DNA from: Enterococcus moraviensis ATCC BAA-383
GTDB taxonomy: Bacteria; Bacillota; Bacilli; Lactobacillales; Enterococcaceae
Assembly (NCBI RefSeq): GCF_000407445.1
Contig: NZ_ASWB01000001.1
Location: 62,001-126,000 of the forward strand
Length of the DNA: 64,000 nt
Direction of reading: 5' to 3'
The notes beneath the pieces are model-generated. The model did not search any database. It had not been told where the DNA came from and was given only the letters and a program-made list of their open reading frames with translations. Below are positions 55,143-64,000 of this stretch, one piece after another. The first letter of the stretch is position 1. Each line of letters opens with the position of its first letter. Both the position numbers and the translations under genes were made by a program.

Positions 55143-57752
55143 GTGCAATATGTGATTGATTTTTTCGATGGAAGTAAAGAACAAAATGATTTGTTAGGAG
55201 GTAAAGGAGCAAATTTAGCTGAAATGACGAAAATGAAGTTGCCAGTTCCAACGGGCTTTACGATCACTACAGCTGCTTGTTTAGATTACTTAAAAAAACA
55301 AGAAAAAGTTTCAAATGAGCTCAATGAAGAGATTCGTCAACATGTTCGTAGCATGGAACAAAGAACGAGAAAACGTTTAGGAGATGGGGTTGATCCATTA
55401 CTGGTCTCAGTGAGAAGCGGGTCAAAATTTTCAATGCCTGGAATGATGGATACAATTTTAAATCTAGGACTTAATGATGAAACCGTTCTTGCGTTAACAC
55501 AAAAAACTGGAGACGCTCGTTTTGCTTATGATTGTTATAGAAGACTTTTGCAAATGTTTGGTGATGTAGTTTGCGATATCGATAAGAATCGATTTGAAGA
55601 GCAATTAGATTTTTATAAATCAAAAAACGGTTATACTGTGGACACTGATATGCAAGCGGATGATTGGAAAGAATTGGTAGCGGTTTATAAAGATATTTTT
55701 CTTGAAGTGACCCATCGAGCATTTCCACAAGATCCATATGAACAATTAAATTTAGCTGTAGAAGCCGTTTTTCGATCATGGAACAATCGAAGAGCGATCA
55801 CGTATCGTCGTTTACATGATATTTCAGACTCATTAGGAACGGCGGTCAACATCCAAGAAATGGTTTTCGGAAATTTTGGCACTGAAAGTGGTACTGGGGT
55901 TGCATTTACAAGAAACCCTGCAACAGGAGAAAAAGGGATTTTCGGTGAGTTTTTATTGAATGCACAAGGTGAAGATGTAGTTGCGGGGATACGTACCCCA
56001 CAACCAATAAGCGAGTTGGAAGCACTGATGCCAGAAGTTTATCAAGAATTTTTGAAATTAGGCCATCTATTAGAACGTCATTATAAAGATATGCAGGACA
56101 TTGAATTTACGATCGAAAATAGAAAGTTATATCTGTTACAAACAAGAAAAGGCAAAAGAACGGCTAAATCGTCTTTTAAGATTTGTATTCAGCTAGTTGA
56201 GGAAGGGATCATTTCTAAGAAAGAAGCGATTCAACGAATCAATCCAACAATGGTGACGCAACTACTGCATCCCGTTTTTGAACCAGAGTACTTAAAAAAT
56301 GCAGAAGTATTTGCTAGAGGGTTGCCAGCAAGTCCAGGAGCAGCAAGTGGAGCCATTTATTTTACTGCAGAAAACGCCAAAAAAGCGAGTGAACAAGGAG
56401 AAAAGGTCATTTTGATCAGACAAGAAACGTCTCCAGAAGATATTGAAGGGATGGTTGTAAGTGAGGCCATCGTTACTTCTAGAGGAGGGATGACTTCTCA
56501 TGCCGCTGTAGTAGCGCGTGGTATGGGTGTCTGCTGTGTTGCAGGGTGCGAGGAAATTTATGTAGACGAGTTTCTTGAACAAGCAACAGTAGGTTCAGTT
56601 ATCTTACATCAAGGAGATACGATTTCAGTAGATGGAACAACAGGAACCATCTATCATGGCAGTATTCCTTATGTGGACGGAGATGAATGGCAATTACTAG
56701 AAACAATCACTAATTGGGCTAAAGAAGAAGCAAGCATTGGTGTTAAAGCAAATGCTGAAACACCAATAGATATTCAAACGGCTCTAAAATTAGGAGCGGA
56801 AGGGATTGGTTTAGCGAGAACAGAGCATATGTTTTTTGGAGAAGAGAGAATTGGGGAAATGCGGAAAATGATCCTTGCCCAAAATGAAGAATCACTCATG
56901 GCTCCATTAAATAAGCTAAAAGAATTTCAAAAAGAAGATTTTCGGGCAATGTTTACATTACTCAAAGGAAAAGCGTGTACGATTCGTTTATTAGATCCAC
57001 CCTTACATGAATTTTTACCTCAAACAGTTGAAGAAATTAACCATCTAGCGGATGAAACGAAACGGACGGTTGCACAAATCAATTATCGAATCGAAGAATT
57101 ACATGAACAAAACCCGATGCTAGGGCATAGAGGTTGCCGTCTAGCCGTTACTACACCTCAGATTTATGAAATGCAAGTTGCTGCTATAATCGAAAGCGCA
57201 ATCGAAGTGACACAATTAGAAGAGGATCTAGTGATCGTACCAGAGATTATGATTCCGCTGATTGGTAGTCAAGAAGAAATGAAGTGGTTGAGAGAGCGAT
57301 TAGAACAAACCATCCAGGAAATTTTTGATCAGACAAATTGCGTCATTTCTTATAAAATCGGAACCATGCTAGAAATCCCTAGAGCTTGTTTGACTGCTGA
57401 AAAAATAGCCGAAGAAGCTGACTTTTTCAGCTTCGGAACAAATGATCTAACGCAACTGACTTATGGTTTTTCTCGCGATGATTCAGGAAAGTTTATTGCA
57501 GCGTATCAAGATAATAAATTGTTGAAAGAAGATCCATTTCAGCATATCGATGAAGAAGGTGTAGGAGCTTTAATGAAAATTGCAGTAGATAAAATTAGAA
57601 ATTTTGATCCTTCAATCAAAATTGGTGTATGTGGTGAAGTTGGCGGTGACCCACAATCGATTCGATTCTTAAAGAAAATCGGTGTAGATTATATATCATG
57701 TTCGCCATATCGAATTCCATCGGCTATTTTGACCATTGCACAAGAACAGTAG
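55143..57752 (+). CDS. ppdK: Pyruvate, phosphate dikinase
   Basis: 869 residues from GTG 55143, nine bases after AAGGAG; TTG 55137 is too close. N-terminal ATP-grasp domain starts 'LLGGKGANLAEMTKM'. The phosphohistidine is in 'GGMTSHAAVVARGMG' (H453), next to the Thr that PpsR phosphorylates. The C-terminal PEP/pyruvate barrel ends with catalytic Cys in 'GVCGEVGGDP' (C830). It interconverts pyruvate, ATP and Pi with PEP, AMP and PPi. Confidence 0.95.
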   Translation: MQYVIDFFDGSKEQNDLLGGKGANLAEMTKMKLPVPTGFTITTAACLDYLKKQEKVSNELNEEIRQHVRSMEQRTRKRLGDGVDPLLVSVRSGSKFSMPGMMDTILNLGLNDETVLALTQKTGDARFAYDCYRRLLQMFGDVVCDIDKNRFEEQLDFYKSKNGYTVDTDMQADDWKELVAVYKDIFLEVTHRAFPQDPYEQLNLAVEAVFRSWNNRRAITYRRLHDISDSLGTAVNIQEMVFGNFGTESGTGVAFTRNPATGEKGIFGEFLLNAQGEDVVAGIRTPQPISELEALMPEVYQEFLKLGHLLERHYKDMQDIEFTIENRKLYLLQTRKGKRTAKSSFKICIQLVEEGIISKKEAIQRINPTMVTQLLHPVFEPEYLKNAEVFARGLPASPGAASGAIYFTAENAKKASEQGEKVILIRQETSPEDIEGMVVSEAIVTSRGGMTSHAAVVARGMGVCCVAGCEEIYVDEFLEQATVGSVILHQGDTISVDGTTGTIYHGSIPYVDGDEWQLLETITNWAKEEASIGVKANAETPIDIQTALKLGAEGIGLARTEHMFFGEERIGEMRKMILAQNEESLMAPLNKLKEFQKEDFRAMFTLLKGKACTIRLLDPPLHEFLPQTVEEINHLADETKRTVAQINYRIEELHEQNPMLGHRGCRLAVTTPQIYEMQVAAIIESAIEVTQLEEDLVIVPEIMIPLIGSQEEMKWLRERLEQTIQEIFDQTNCVISYKIGTMLEIPRACLTAEKIAEEADFFSFGTNDLTQLTYGFSRDDSGKFIAAYQDNKLLKEDPFQHIDEEGVGALMKIAVDKIRNFDPSIKIGVCGEVGGDPQSIRFLKKIGVDYISCSPYRIPSAILTIAQEQ

Positions 57753-57828
57753 AAAAAATATAGGAAAAAGTGTTTCACTTAAAAGATCAAAAACCGTTGC
57801 TTTATAGTGCTATCTAATCAACTAAAAA

Positions 57829-57875
57829 GGTTCTGAAAGATGACTTTTGCGTTATCTCTCAGAACCATTTTTTTA
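57829..57875 (+). terminator. ppdK terminator
   Basis: GGTTCTGA (57829-57836) pairs with TCAGAACC (57859-57866), extended inward by AGAT/ATCT, and seven T follow. Confidence 0.8.
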
Positions 57876-57925
57876 TAGTAAATGGTATACTTTAATAGAA
57901 TTGGTTTGAAAAGGAAGTGAATGAA

Positions 57926-59014
57926 GTGAAAAAACAATGGAAAATTGGTATCCTGATTGGAGCAACGCTTTTATTCGTGACAGTATTAGGTGGTTGTTTT
58001 TTTACGAAAGAGAACAGCGTGTTTAAAAAAGACATACCAGAAAAAAATCAAAATAGCACCGTAGATCAAAAAGATGCTAAAAAAAATAGTGACGATTTAC
58101 TAGAAAAATCCCATTTTCAAGGAACAGCATTACTCGTCAGTGGGGATCAAATTTTGTATCAAAAAAGCTACGGGTATGCCAATGTAAAAGAAAAGCTGCC
58201 TAACAAGGTAAAAGGAACATTTCCAATAGCATCATTACAGAAAATAATCACTGGATCAATTATTTTAGAATTAGTAGAAGAAGACAAACTGACATTAAAT
58301 ACAACGTTAGATACCTTTTATCCCGAGGTAGATTTTGGAAAGTCCATCACAATACAAGATTTGCTTGACCATAAATCAGGTATTTTGATGGATGAAAAAG
58401 AACCTAGTGAACTCTTGAGTGATCAAAAAAGTCAAATCAATTATGTCTTGGATACGTTATCTGTTGTTGGGAATAAAGAATTTAATTACACAAATAGCAA
58501 CTACAGTCTTTTAGCTGGGATTATATCTAAAATTATGGGGAGTCCATACCAAGAAGTTGTAAAAGAACGCGTAATTGATAAATTATCATTGCATGATACT
58601 TATTTTTGGGATGATATACCCAAAAATGAAATACTCCCTAAGCCATATTATTATATGGAAAAGGATTATGTTGAGGATCCCTCGCCTACAACTGAAAAAT
58701 TATTATCAAGTCTTTTGGGGGCTGGTAACATGTATATGTCAACAGAGGATTTTTTGGTTTTCATAAGGAGTCTGGCAAATGGGCAACTGTTTAAACAAGA
58801 TGAGTATGAGCGACTTACTGGTGCAAAACAAGAAGGATATCGAGCTGGGATAATCTATTTTGATGACTTAAAATATTCAGAAGGAAGTCTAGGAGGCTAC
58901 GATACAGTTATTTATGGCGATCAAGACAATAAAAATCTAGTGATTCTTTTCGCAAACCAGCCTGCAAAAAATGGAATGAGAACATTAAGTGAAGCACTCT
59001 ATGATCAGTTGTAA
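57926..59014 (+). CDS. Lipoprotein serine hydrolase, beta-lactamase family (DD-peptidase-like)
   Basis: 362 residues from GTG 57926, nine bases after AAGGAA; GTG 57917 abuts it. The N-terminus has Lys-rich start, hydrophobic helix and lipobox LGGC, so it is a lipid-anchored surface protein. SxxK is SLQK (103-106), YxN is YTN (188-190). The class C/FmtA-like fold suggests peptidoglycan or teichoic acid D-Ala processing rather than resistance. Confidence 0.82.
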   Translation: MKKQWKIGILIGATLLFVTVLGGCFFTKENSVFKKDIPEKNQNSTVDQKDAKKNSDDLLEKSHFQGTALLVSGDQILYQKSYGYANVKEKLPNKVKGTFPIASLQKIITGSIILELVEEDKLTLNTTLDTFYPEVDFGKSITIQDLLDHKSGILMDEKEPSELLSDQKSQINYVLDTLSVVGNKEFNYTNSNYSLLAGIISKIMGSPYQEVVKERVIDKLSLHDTYFWDDIPKNEILPKPYYYMEKDYVEDPSPTTEKLLSSLLGAGNMYMSTEDFLVFIRSLANGQLFKQDEYERLTGAKQEGYRAGIIYFDDLKYSEGSLGGYDTVIYGDQDNKNLVILFANQPAKNGMRTLSEALYDQL

Positions 59015-59114
59015 CCATTGTTTCTATTCATTGGTGAAAATAATGAAAAAGAGATAGGAAGTTTTTCATTTTTATGCTATTATTTTTAATAAATCGATTA
59101 AAGAAGGTGAAGAG

Positions 59115-60416
59115 ATGCCACTATTATTTGGAACGGCGAAATTTAATGAACAGGAACATCTAACAATTGGCGGGTGTGATACAGTTGATTTAGCTGAGAA
59201 ATATGGGACGCCATTATTCGTTTATGATGTTGCGCATATTCGAGAACGCGCTAGAGGATTTAAACAAACATTCAACTCTTTAGGAGTAAAAAATAAAGTT
59301 ATATATGCAAGTAAAGCATTCTGTTGTTTGGCAATGTACAAACTTTTAGAAGAAGAAGAACTAGGGTGTGATGTGGTTTCTGCTGGTGAAATCTATACGG
59401 CAATCAAAGCAGGCATGTCACCTGAAAATATTGAATTCCATGGAAATAACAAAACAAAAGAAGAATTAGTTTATGCAGTTGAGCAAGGTGTTGGAACAAT
59501 CATTATTGATAATTTTTATGAAATTGAGTTATTAAGTGCTGTATTAAAAGAAAAAAATCAAAAACAGAACGTGATGTTTCGTATCACGCCAGGAGTAGAT
59601 GCCGAAACACACGAATATATCTTAACGGGACAAGTAGATTCAAAATTCGGTTTTGATGTTAATAGTGGGCAAGCAACAGAAGCTCTGGAAAAAATAATAG
59701 CAGATGATCGTCTGGTTCTTAAAGGTGTACATTGTCATATTGGCTCACAAATTTTTTCTGCAGAAGGGTTTTTAGCTGCTGTAGAGAAGATGCTTCTTAT
59801 TTTAAATGAGTGGAAAACAAAATTTGACTATACCGTTGATAGTTTGAATATGGGCGGTGGCTTTGGTGTTCAATATACAGAAGCTGATGACCCCTTAGAA
59901 CCAGAAGCCTTTGTAAAAGCCATTGTTAATGCGGTGAAAGGCCAATGTGAATTATTGGATTACCCATTACCAGAAATATGGATTGAACCAGGTCGTAGTA
60001 TCATTGCAGAAGCTGGAACAACTATTTATACAGTTGGCTCCCAAAAGGTCATCCCAAATGTTCGTCACTATGTTTCAGTTGATGGCGGTATGGGGGATAA
60101 TATTCGGCCTGCTTTATACGATGCACTATATGACGGTTTTTTGGCAAATAGAATCAGTACAGAATCACCTGAAACTGTGAGGGTTGTCGGTAAATATTGT
60201 GAATCAGGCGATATTTTGATTAAAGAAATCGATCTGCCTCCGCTTAAACCCGAAGATTTATTTGCAATGACAAGTACAGGAGCATACGGTTATTCAATGG
60301 CAAATAATTATAATCGTAATTTAAAACCTGCTGTGGTTTTTGTTGAAAATGGACAGGATAAATTAGTTATTCGTCGTGAAACGTATGCTGATTTGATTTC
60401 ATTAGATTGTGAGTAA
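59115..60416 (+). CDS. lysA: Diaminopimelate decarboxylase
   Basis: 433 residues. The PLP Lys is K67 in 'YASKAFCCLAMYK' (shortened). 'CHIGSQI', 'MGGGFG' and 'EPGRSIIAEAG' bind PLP phosphate and substrate, and 'YCESGDI' carries the partner Cys. It makes lysine from meso-diaminopimelate. No other lysine genes are adjacent; it is a single gene between two terminators. Confidence 0.93.
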   Translation: MPLLFGTAKFNEQEHLTIGGCDTVDLAEKYGTPLFVYDVAHIRERARGFKQTFNSLGVKNKVIYASKAFCCLAMYKLLEEEELGCDVVSAGEIYTAIKAGMSPENIEFHGNNKTKEELVYAVEQGVGTIIIDNFYEIELLSAVLKEKNQKQNVMFRITPGVDAETHEYILTGQVDSKFGFDVNSGQATEALEKIIADDRLVLKGVHCHIGSQIFSAEGFLAAVEKMLLILNEWKTKFDYTVDSLNMGGGFGVQYTEADDPLEPEAFVKAIVNAVKGQCELLDYPLPEIWIEPGRSIIAEAGTTIYTVGSQKVIPNVRHYVSVDGGMGDNIRPALYDALYDGFLANRISTESPETVRVVGKYCESGDILIKEIDLPPLKPEDLFAMTSTGAYGYSMANNYNRNLKPAVVFVENGQDKLVIRRETYADLISLDCE

Positions 60417-60427
60417 AAAGGATTCAG

Positions 60428-60457
60428 AACTTCTCCAAATTGGAGAAGTTTTTTTGT
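60428..60457 (+). terminator. lysA terminator
   Basis: AACTTCTCCAA pairs with TTGGAGAAGTT, then seven T. Confidence 0.85.
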
Positions 60458-60539
60458 TTTCGAGTGCATTCATATATTTTTTCATAAATAAGCGTATAAT
60501 TAAAATAGAAATAGAATTTTTAGAATTGAGGTGTCATGT

Positions 60540-61508
60540 TTGAAGTGGATTGTGTTGATTTTGGTGATTGTGTTACTTTTGCTTATTGCTATTTCGGTTT
60601 ATGCGGCAAATTTTTTCTTGAACGTTGCACTTTTTAGAGAGAATGATTGGTATGATAAGGCAGGTCACAAGATGATGAATCCTGATAATTTTAATAAAGG
60701 AAAGTCTAAGTATGACCTTATTGAAGAGCAACAAATTCAGGACGGCGATATTTTTTGGAACCGAGATTTTGCGAAAGATTACTGGTTGGAAATAAACGGA
60801 GAAAAGTTATATAGTCGTTTGATTACGCCACATCCCACTAGTAAAAAATGGGTAATTTGCGTTCATGGTTATCGTTCATTTGGGAAACGCGATATGGCGT
60901 TTGTTGCTTCGAAGTTCGCTGATCAAGGCTATAATATTTTGGTTCCAGATTTAAGAGCCCATGGTAAAAGTACAGGGAACGTGATTGGTATGGGCTGGTT
61001 AGATCGTTTGGATTTGATGAATTGGATCCAAGAAGTAATGAGGATTGAACCGCTAGCTGAAATTGTCCTATTTGGAGGATCGATGGGTGCTGCAACAGTG
61101 ATGATGACTAGTGGAGAAGCGCTACCCAATACAGTTAAAGGATTAGTTGTGGATTGCGGATATTCATCTGTTTATAACGAATTTTCGGCTATGCTACGTT
61201 CAGCTTTTAAGTTGCCTGCATTTCCGATTTTAACGATCGCAAATGTCATGGCTAAAAAAAGAGTAGGATACTCGCTTAAAGAGGCGTCATCAATCAGACA
61301 GTTAACAAAAAATAAATTGCCAACACTTTTTATACATGGGACAGGGGACAAATTCGTTCCACATCAAATGCTTTATGACAACATGGAAGCAACCAATGGT
61401 GTAAAGGAAAGTTTGATTATTGAAAAAGCGCCTCACTTATCTTCGTTTATTTATGAACCAGAGCACTATTTTGATACGGTATTTGAGTTTATTCATCGTT
61501 ATTGTTAG
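60540..61508 (+). CDS. Alpha/beta hydrolase, membrane-anchored
   Basis: 322 residues from TTG 60540, eight bases after GAGGTG; GTG 60531 overlaps the site and an out-of-frame ATG at 60537 leads nowhere. The N-terminal membrane helix (about 3-25) is followed by an alpha/beta hydrolase domain with nucleophile S181 in 'GGSMGA', the acid in 'GTGDKFVP' and His in 'KAPHLSS'. Substrate unknown; DUF-type BAAT/serine aminopeptidase-like. A TATAAT at 60495 may be its -10. Confidence 0.85.
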   Translation: MKWIVLILVIVLLLLIAISVYAANFFLNVALFRENDWYDKAGHKMMNPDNFNKGKSKYDLIEEQQIQDGDIFWNRDFAKDYWLEINGEKLYSRLITPHPTSKKWVICVHGYRSFGKRDMAFVASKFADQGYNILVPDLRAHGKSTGNVIGMGWLDRLDLMNWIQEVMRIEPLAEIVLFGGSMGAATVMMTSGEALPNTVKGLVVDCGYSSVYNEFSAMLRSAFKLPAFPILTIANVMAKKRVGYSLKEASSIRQLTKNKLPTLFIHGTGDKFVPHQMLYDNMEATNGVKESLIIEKAPHLSSFIYEPEHYFDTVFEFIHRYC

Positions 61509-61523
61509 GAGAGGGGAAATCAT

Positions 61524-61889
61524 ATGGAAACTAAAAATCAACAAAAGCTAAGTTTAGGCGTCTTACTCATATTGATTGCGGCAGCTTTGAGTAGTTTAGG
61601 TCAATTAGCGTGGAAATTTGGTGCGGATGGAACAAGGGCAAACGCTATTATCTTGTATGGACTTGGTTTTTTAGCTGCTGGAGCAGGTATGTTTTTTATG
61701 ATGGCAAGTTTTCGTTATGGTCAGGTGTCGATTTTACAGCCGATGATGAGTTTGGGTTTTGCACTGTCGATTGTTTTAGGTGCCTTGTTTTTAGATGAGA
61801 GTATCACGTGGTATAAATTGTTAGGAACAGCATTTATTATTGCGGGATCGATTCTTTTGGGGATAGAAGGAAATGAGGAATCGCTATGA
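61524..61889 (+). CDS. SMR/EamA-like small transporter subunit 1
   Basis: 121 residues with four membrane helices, as in small multidrug resistance and ArnE-type proteins. A Trp-Lys in 'GQLAWKFGADG' follows helix one. It overlaps the next, similar gene by four bases (ATGA). Paired half-size members form heterodimers, as ArnE/ArnF flippases do. Substrate unknown; a lipid-linked sugar is possible. Confidence 0.75.
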   Translation: METKNQQKLSLGVLLILIAAALSSLGQLAWKFGADGTRANAIILYGLGFLAAGAGMFFMMASFRYGQVSILQPMMSLGFALSIVLGALFLDESITWYKLLGTAFIIAGSILLGIEGNEESL

Positions 61890-62233
61890 TTGATTATGCA
61901 GCGATTTTGACTATTTTAGTTGTGACAACTTTTTCTGGCAGTGCAGGTGCTTTGGCACTGAAGAAGGGGATGAATGACTTACCAAAACTCAGTCTTAACT
62001 CCGTGTTAAAAAATGGTTGGATTTATTTAGGTTCATTTTTATATATTTTGAGTGCTATTACAAATATTATTTTGTTGAAATTTTTAGATTATTCAATCGC
62101 TTTTCCAATGACATCTTTAACCTATGTTTGGACTGTGATTATCAGTTATTTTATTTTTAAAGAAAGCCTAAGTTTCCGAAAAGTTCTAGCAGTGATTTTG
62201 ATTATTATTGGTGTTTTTATTATTAGCCAATAA
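61886..62233 (+). CDS. SMR/EamA-like small transporter subunit 2
   Basis: 115 residues with four membrane helices. 'FSGSAGALALKKGMNDLP' at the start and 'SIAFPMTSLTYVWTVIISY' in helix three are typical of the EmrE/EamA fold. Partner of the upstream gene; together they probably form one heterodimeric transporter with the alpha/beta hydrolase gene in the same operon. Confidence 0.75.
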   Translation: MIDYAAILTILVVTTFSGSAGALALKKGMNDLPKLSLNSVLKNGWIYLGSFLYILSAITNIILLKFLDYSIAFPMTSLTYVWTVIISYFIFKESLSFRKVLAVILIIIGVFIISQ

Positions 62234-62299
62234 GACGTGGTGTTGGCAATGAATTAGTTCTGGTTGTAGTATAGAGAGTAGACAACAGGAGGGATTACG

Positions 62300-62410
62300 A
62301 TGACAGTCAACTCAAGAAAAATCGATAAAATCAAGTTAGTCCAGGCAGTAACAACGATCGTGACAGGCATCATCATGTTGAGAGCAGTACTGAAAGCCAC
62401 TAAAAAGTAG
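62300..62410 (+). CDS. Small membrane peptide, 36 aa
   Basis: ATG 62300 has GGAGGGA at good spacing. Basic N-terminus (NSRKIDKIK), one hydrophobic helix (about 12-31) and a basic end (LKATKK). The frame is followed by a strong terminator. No family recognised, but the signals look like a real small gene. Confidence 0.55.
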   Translation: MTVNSRKIDKIKLVQAVTTIVTGIIMLRAVLKATKK

Positions 62411-62452
62411 ACTTGGCATTATGAGTGTTACTATTGTAATTAAATAAGAAAT

Positions 62453-62500
62453 GGAACAACTCTGCTTATAACGTTATGCAGAGTTGTTCCATTTTTATCG
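62453..62500 (+). terminator. Terminator after the small peptide gene
   Basis: A perfect 13-base-pair stem (62453-62465 with 62478-62490) is followed by ATTTTTAT. Confidence 0.85.
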
Positions 62501-62663
62501 ACTTAAATGTTTAAAAAAAGAGGTTGATGAACTATCCCTGGAAATCTAGGCTCTTAATCAAAGAGCGAGCTAAAATTATGCGTAAAAGATGCTTCTTCTT
62601 TCATTTTACGGATTAAAAGCCGTAACTTTTCTGTTACTATTACTGTAAAGGAGTGTGAAATTA

Positions 62664-63089
62664 TTGAGTAAAAATTATCCAGGTACAATAAAAGAATTTT
62701 TTCAATGGTTAGAAGATGGTGGTTATAATCAGTTTGGGATTCATTTGAGTGCAAACACAAATCCAGAAGGGTATGGCGTAAGAAGAATCGGACCAACATT
62801 AGAATTATTTTATTCTGAAAGAGGCCAAGCTTATCCAGAAAAAGAATTTAATACGGAAAAAGAATTAGTCGGTTACTTAGCAGCAAAATTAGAGAAAAGT
62901 GATTGGGCGAGAACACATTGCATTTCTGCTACAGAAAATAAAGACGAATCAGAGGCTTTAGCGAAGAAGCTGAGCAAACTAGGAATCAAATTTGACCAAC
63001 AAGAACTATTATATTCAGATGATGGAAGAATGTTGTACAGAACGATGGTTTATGGAACAGATATAAAAAAAGTAGCTCACTTGAAGTAG
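62664..63089 (+). CDS. Hypothetical protein, 141 aa
   Basis: TTG 62664 lies ten bases after AAGGAG; GTG 62655 is too close. Soluble protein with 'TIKEFFQWLEDGGYNQFGIH' and a C-terminal alpha/beta segment ending 'YRTMVYGTDIKKVAHLK'. Reads like a two-layer alpha/beta protein but I recognise no family. Single gene, ended by a strong bidirectional terminator. Confidence 0.65.
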   Translation: MSKNYPGTIKEFFQWLEDGGYNQFGIHLSANTNPEGYGVRRIGPTLELFYSERGQAYPEKEFNTEKELVGYLAAKLEKSDWARTHCISATENKDESEALAKKLSKLGIKFDQQELLYSDDGRMLYRTMVYGTDIKKVAHLK

Positions 63090-63102
63090 GAATAGTGGCG
63101 GT

Positions 63103-63155
63103 AAACAAATAAGAGTTTGAGTAATCACTTTGATTACTCAAACTCTTATTTGTTT
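63103..63155. terminator. Bidirectional terminator
   Basis: A perfect 25-base-pair stem (63103-63127 with 63131-63155) with a CTT loop lies between convergent genes. Confidence 0.9.
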
Positions 63156-63171
63156 AAAGGTGTGTTACTTA

Positions 63172-63513
63172 TTAGCGAATACCTAAAGCGATTCGCGCAT
63201 AACGAGACATTTTATCAGTTGTCCAAGCGGGATACCAGACAAGTTTTACTTCTGGGTTTTTCACTTCGGGGATTTCTTTTAAGGCTTCATGGATTTGTTC
63301 TGTAAGAACATCGGCTAAGGGACAACCCATAGTGGTTAACGTCATTTTGATGACAGTATCACCATTTTGAGCAAAATCGACTTCATAGATCAACCCTAAA
63401 TTTACAATATCAATTCCTAATTCAGGGTCAATCACCGTTTCCAGTGCTGTTAAAATCTGTTCTTTGATATCTTCTATTTCTTCAGCAGACCATTCTTGAT
63501 TTGTTTCAGTCAT
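63172..63513 (-). CDS. DUF59/MIP18-type Fe-S cluster assembly factor (SufT/PaaD-like)
   Basis: 113 residues. 'VIDPELGIDIVNLGLIYEVD' and the conserved Cys in 'TTMGCPLAD' define the MIP18/DUF59 family, which helps mature iron-sulfur proteins. The start is ATG 63513 behind AAAGGAG. Stands alone here; no suf genes nearby. Confidence 0.85.
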   Translation of the reverse strand: MTETNQEWSAEEIEDIKEQILTALETVIDPELGIDIVNLGLIYEVDFAQNGDTVIKMTLTTMGCPLADVLTEQIHEALKEIPEVKNPEVKLVWYPAWTTDKMSRYARIALGIR

Positions 63514-63737
63514 TGTATCTACTCCTTTTTCTTATTCGTCCGTTGAACCGATTCGGATAAATCCGTAACAGAAACGGGACTCCTTTACAGTTTGTTCTTT
63601 CCATATGATACCTTTTTTTAAAAGCTTTGTAAATGAGAATCTTTTTCAATAGTGGAAAGCGTATATGGATCTTCAAGTGAAATTTCAGCTCTGATCAATG
63701 TTTATTTTCAAGAGAAGTTCGTTCGTTGTTTACACTA

Positions 63738-63998
63738 TTAAAATTGCAGAGTGAAGAGCATCAATTCATTATCTGTTGCATTGATAATATTATGTTGGGT
63801 AAACGCTTCTAAAAAGATTGCATCACCTTCTTTTAAGGTGAGTACCTCTTCGTTTAGTTCAACTGTTGCTTCCCCTTTAAGAACGTAATTAATTTCACAA
63901 AGATTATGAGCAATCTTTCTTCCACTAGATGATGATTGCGCATCAATATAAATCTTTGAGATAACCATATTGTTTGTATGTACTGGTAAATTAAACAA
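63738..63998 (-). CDS. Cupin-domain protein, possibly 5'-partial
   Basis: 86 residues in view from a TTG at 63998, two bases from the window edge; the true start may lie beyond, or be the ATG at 63968. The body is one cupin barrel ('LCEINYVLKGEATVELNEE', 'LKEGDAIFLEAFTQHNI') as in AraC-type ligand-binding domains or stand-alone cupins. No helix-turn-helix follows before the stop. Confidence 0.6.
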   Translation of the reverse strand: MFNLPVHTNNMVISKIYIDAQSSSSGRKIAHNLCEINYVLKGEATVELNEEVLTLKEGDAIFLEAFTQHNIINATDNELMLFTLQF

Positions 63999-64000
63999 AG

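Noticed and set aside
57926-59014. A class C beta-lactamase
   Set aside because: The lipoprotein signal and FmtA-like motifs fit a wall-associated serine hydrolase better.

Overview
The window comes from the chromosome of a low-GC Gram-positive coccus, most likely Enterococcus. The main grounds are a complete Na+-type V-ATPase operon in the enterococcal order F-I-K-E-C-G-A-B-D, the gluconeogenic cluster fbp-ppsR-ccpN/ppdK, an Rgg-type regulator, strong AGGAGG ribosome binding sites and an AT-rich base composition. I cannot fix the species from sequence alone.

Positions 1 to about 33,047 are the right-hand part of a siphovirus prophage; the integrase and repressor end lies left of the window. 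Early genes come first: an AAA (Sak4-like) ATPase, DUF669, a family B-like DNA polymerase, DUF1642 and a D5/P4-type primase-helicase. They are followed by a dense array of CCCYACTTT boxes around an AT-rich core (7228-7518), a candidate phage origin. After a sigma-like regulator and a ParB-methyltransferase fusion comes a hairpin-rich region, then the packaging, head and tail genes (TerS, TerL, portal, MuF, scaffold, capsid, connectors, tail tube, frameshifted tail chaperone, tape measure, Dit, Tal, a GDPD-carrying tip protein), a holin and an amidase endolysin. Three genes run against the phage transcript and look like morons: a DUF4145 protein, a deoxyribosyltransferase/TIR-like protein and a polytopic membrane protein. 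A DUF2829 (Tad2-like, anti-Thoeris) gene sits among the head genes. Four small early genes carry single-base lesions: two in-frame stops, one frameshift and one non-standard or lost start. The right attachment site (33031-33047) copies the 3' end of ssrA (tmRNA) and is followed by what looks like the displaced ssrA terminator.

Positions 33.3-38.9 kb are host accessory chromosome. They hold a LysR regulator divergent from a hexapeptide acetyltransferase, a large YfhO-like membrane protein, and an Rgg-type regulator divergent from a 22-codon short hydrophobic peptide gene, which is a candidate peptide-pheromone circuit not visible as a normal-sized gene.

Positions 38.9-47.9 kb hold the V-ATPase operon, preceded by a promoter and a compact structured leader that ends in a U-run. 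This is a candidate Na+-sensing riboswitch or attenuator. NtpK keeps the Na+-binding residues. Positions 47.9-51.5 kb carry a beta-lactamase-fold hydrolase and a MacB-like ABC transporter, closed by a nested palindrome that looks like paired IS ends inside a terminator.

Positions 51.5-57.9 kb form a gluconeogenic module: fbp, the PPDK regulatory protein and CcpN on the minus strand, divergent from ppdK, with four TGTGAYACAC-type operators in the shared promoter region. The remainder holds a lipoprotein serine hydrolase, lysA, an alpha/beta hydrolase, a pair of SMR-like transporters, a 36-residue membrane peptide, a DUF59 Fe-S assembly protein and the edge of a cupin protein.
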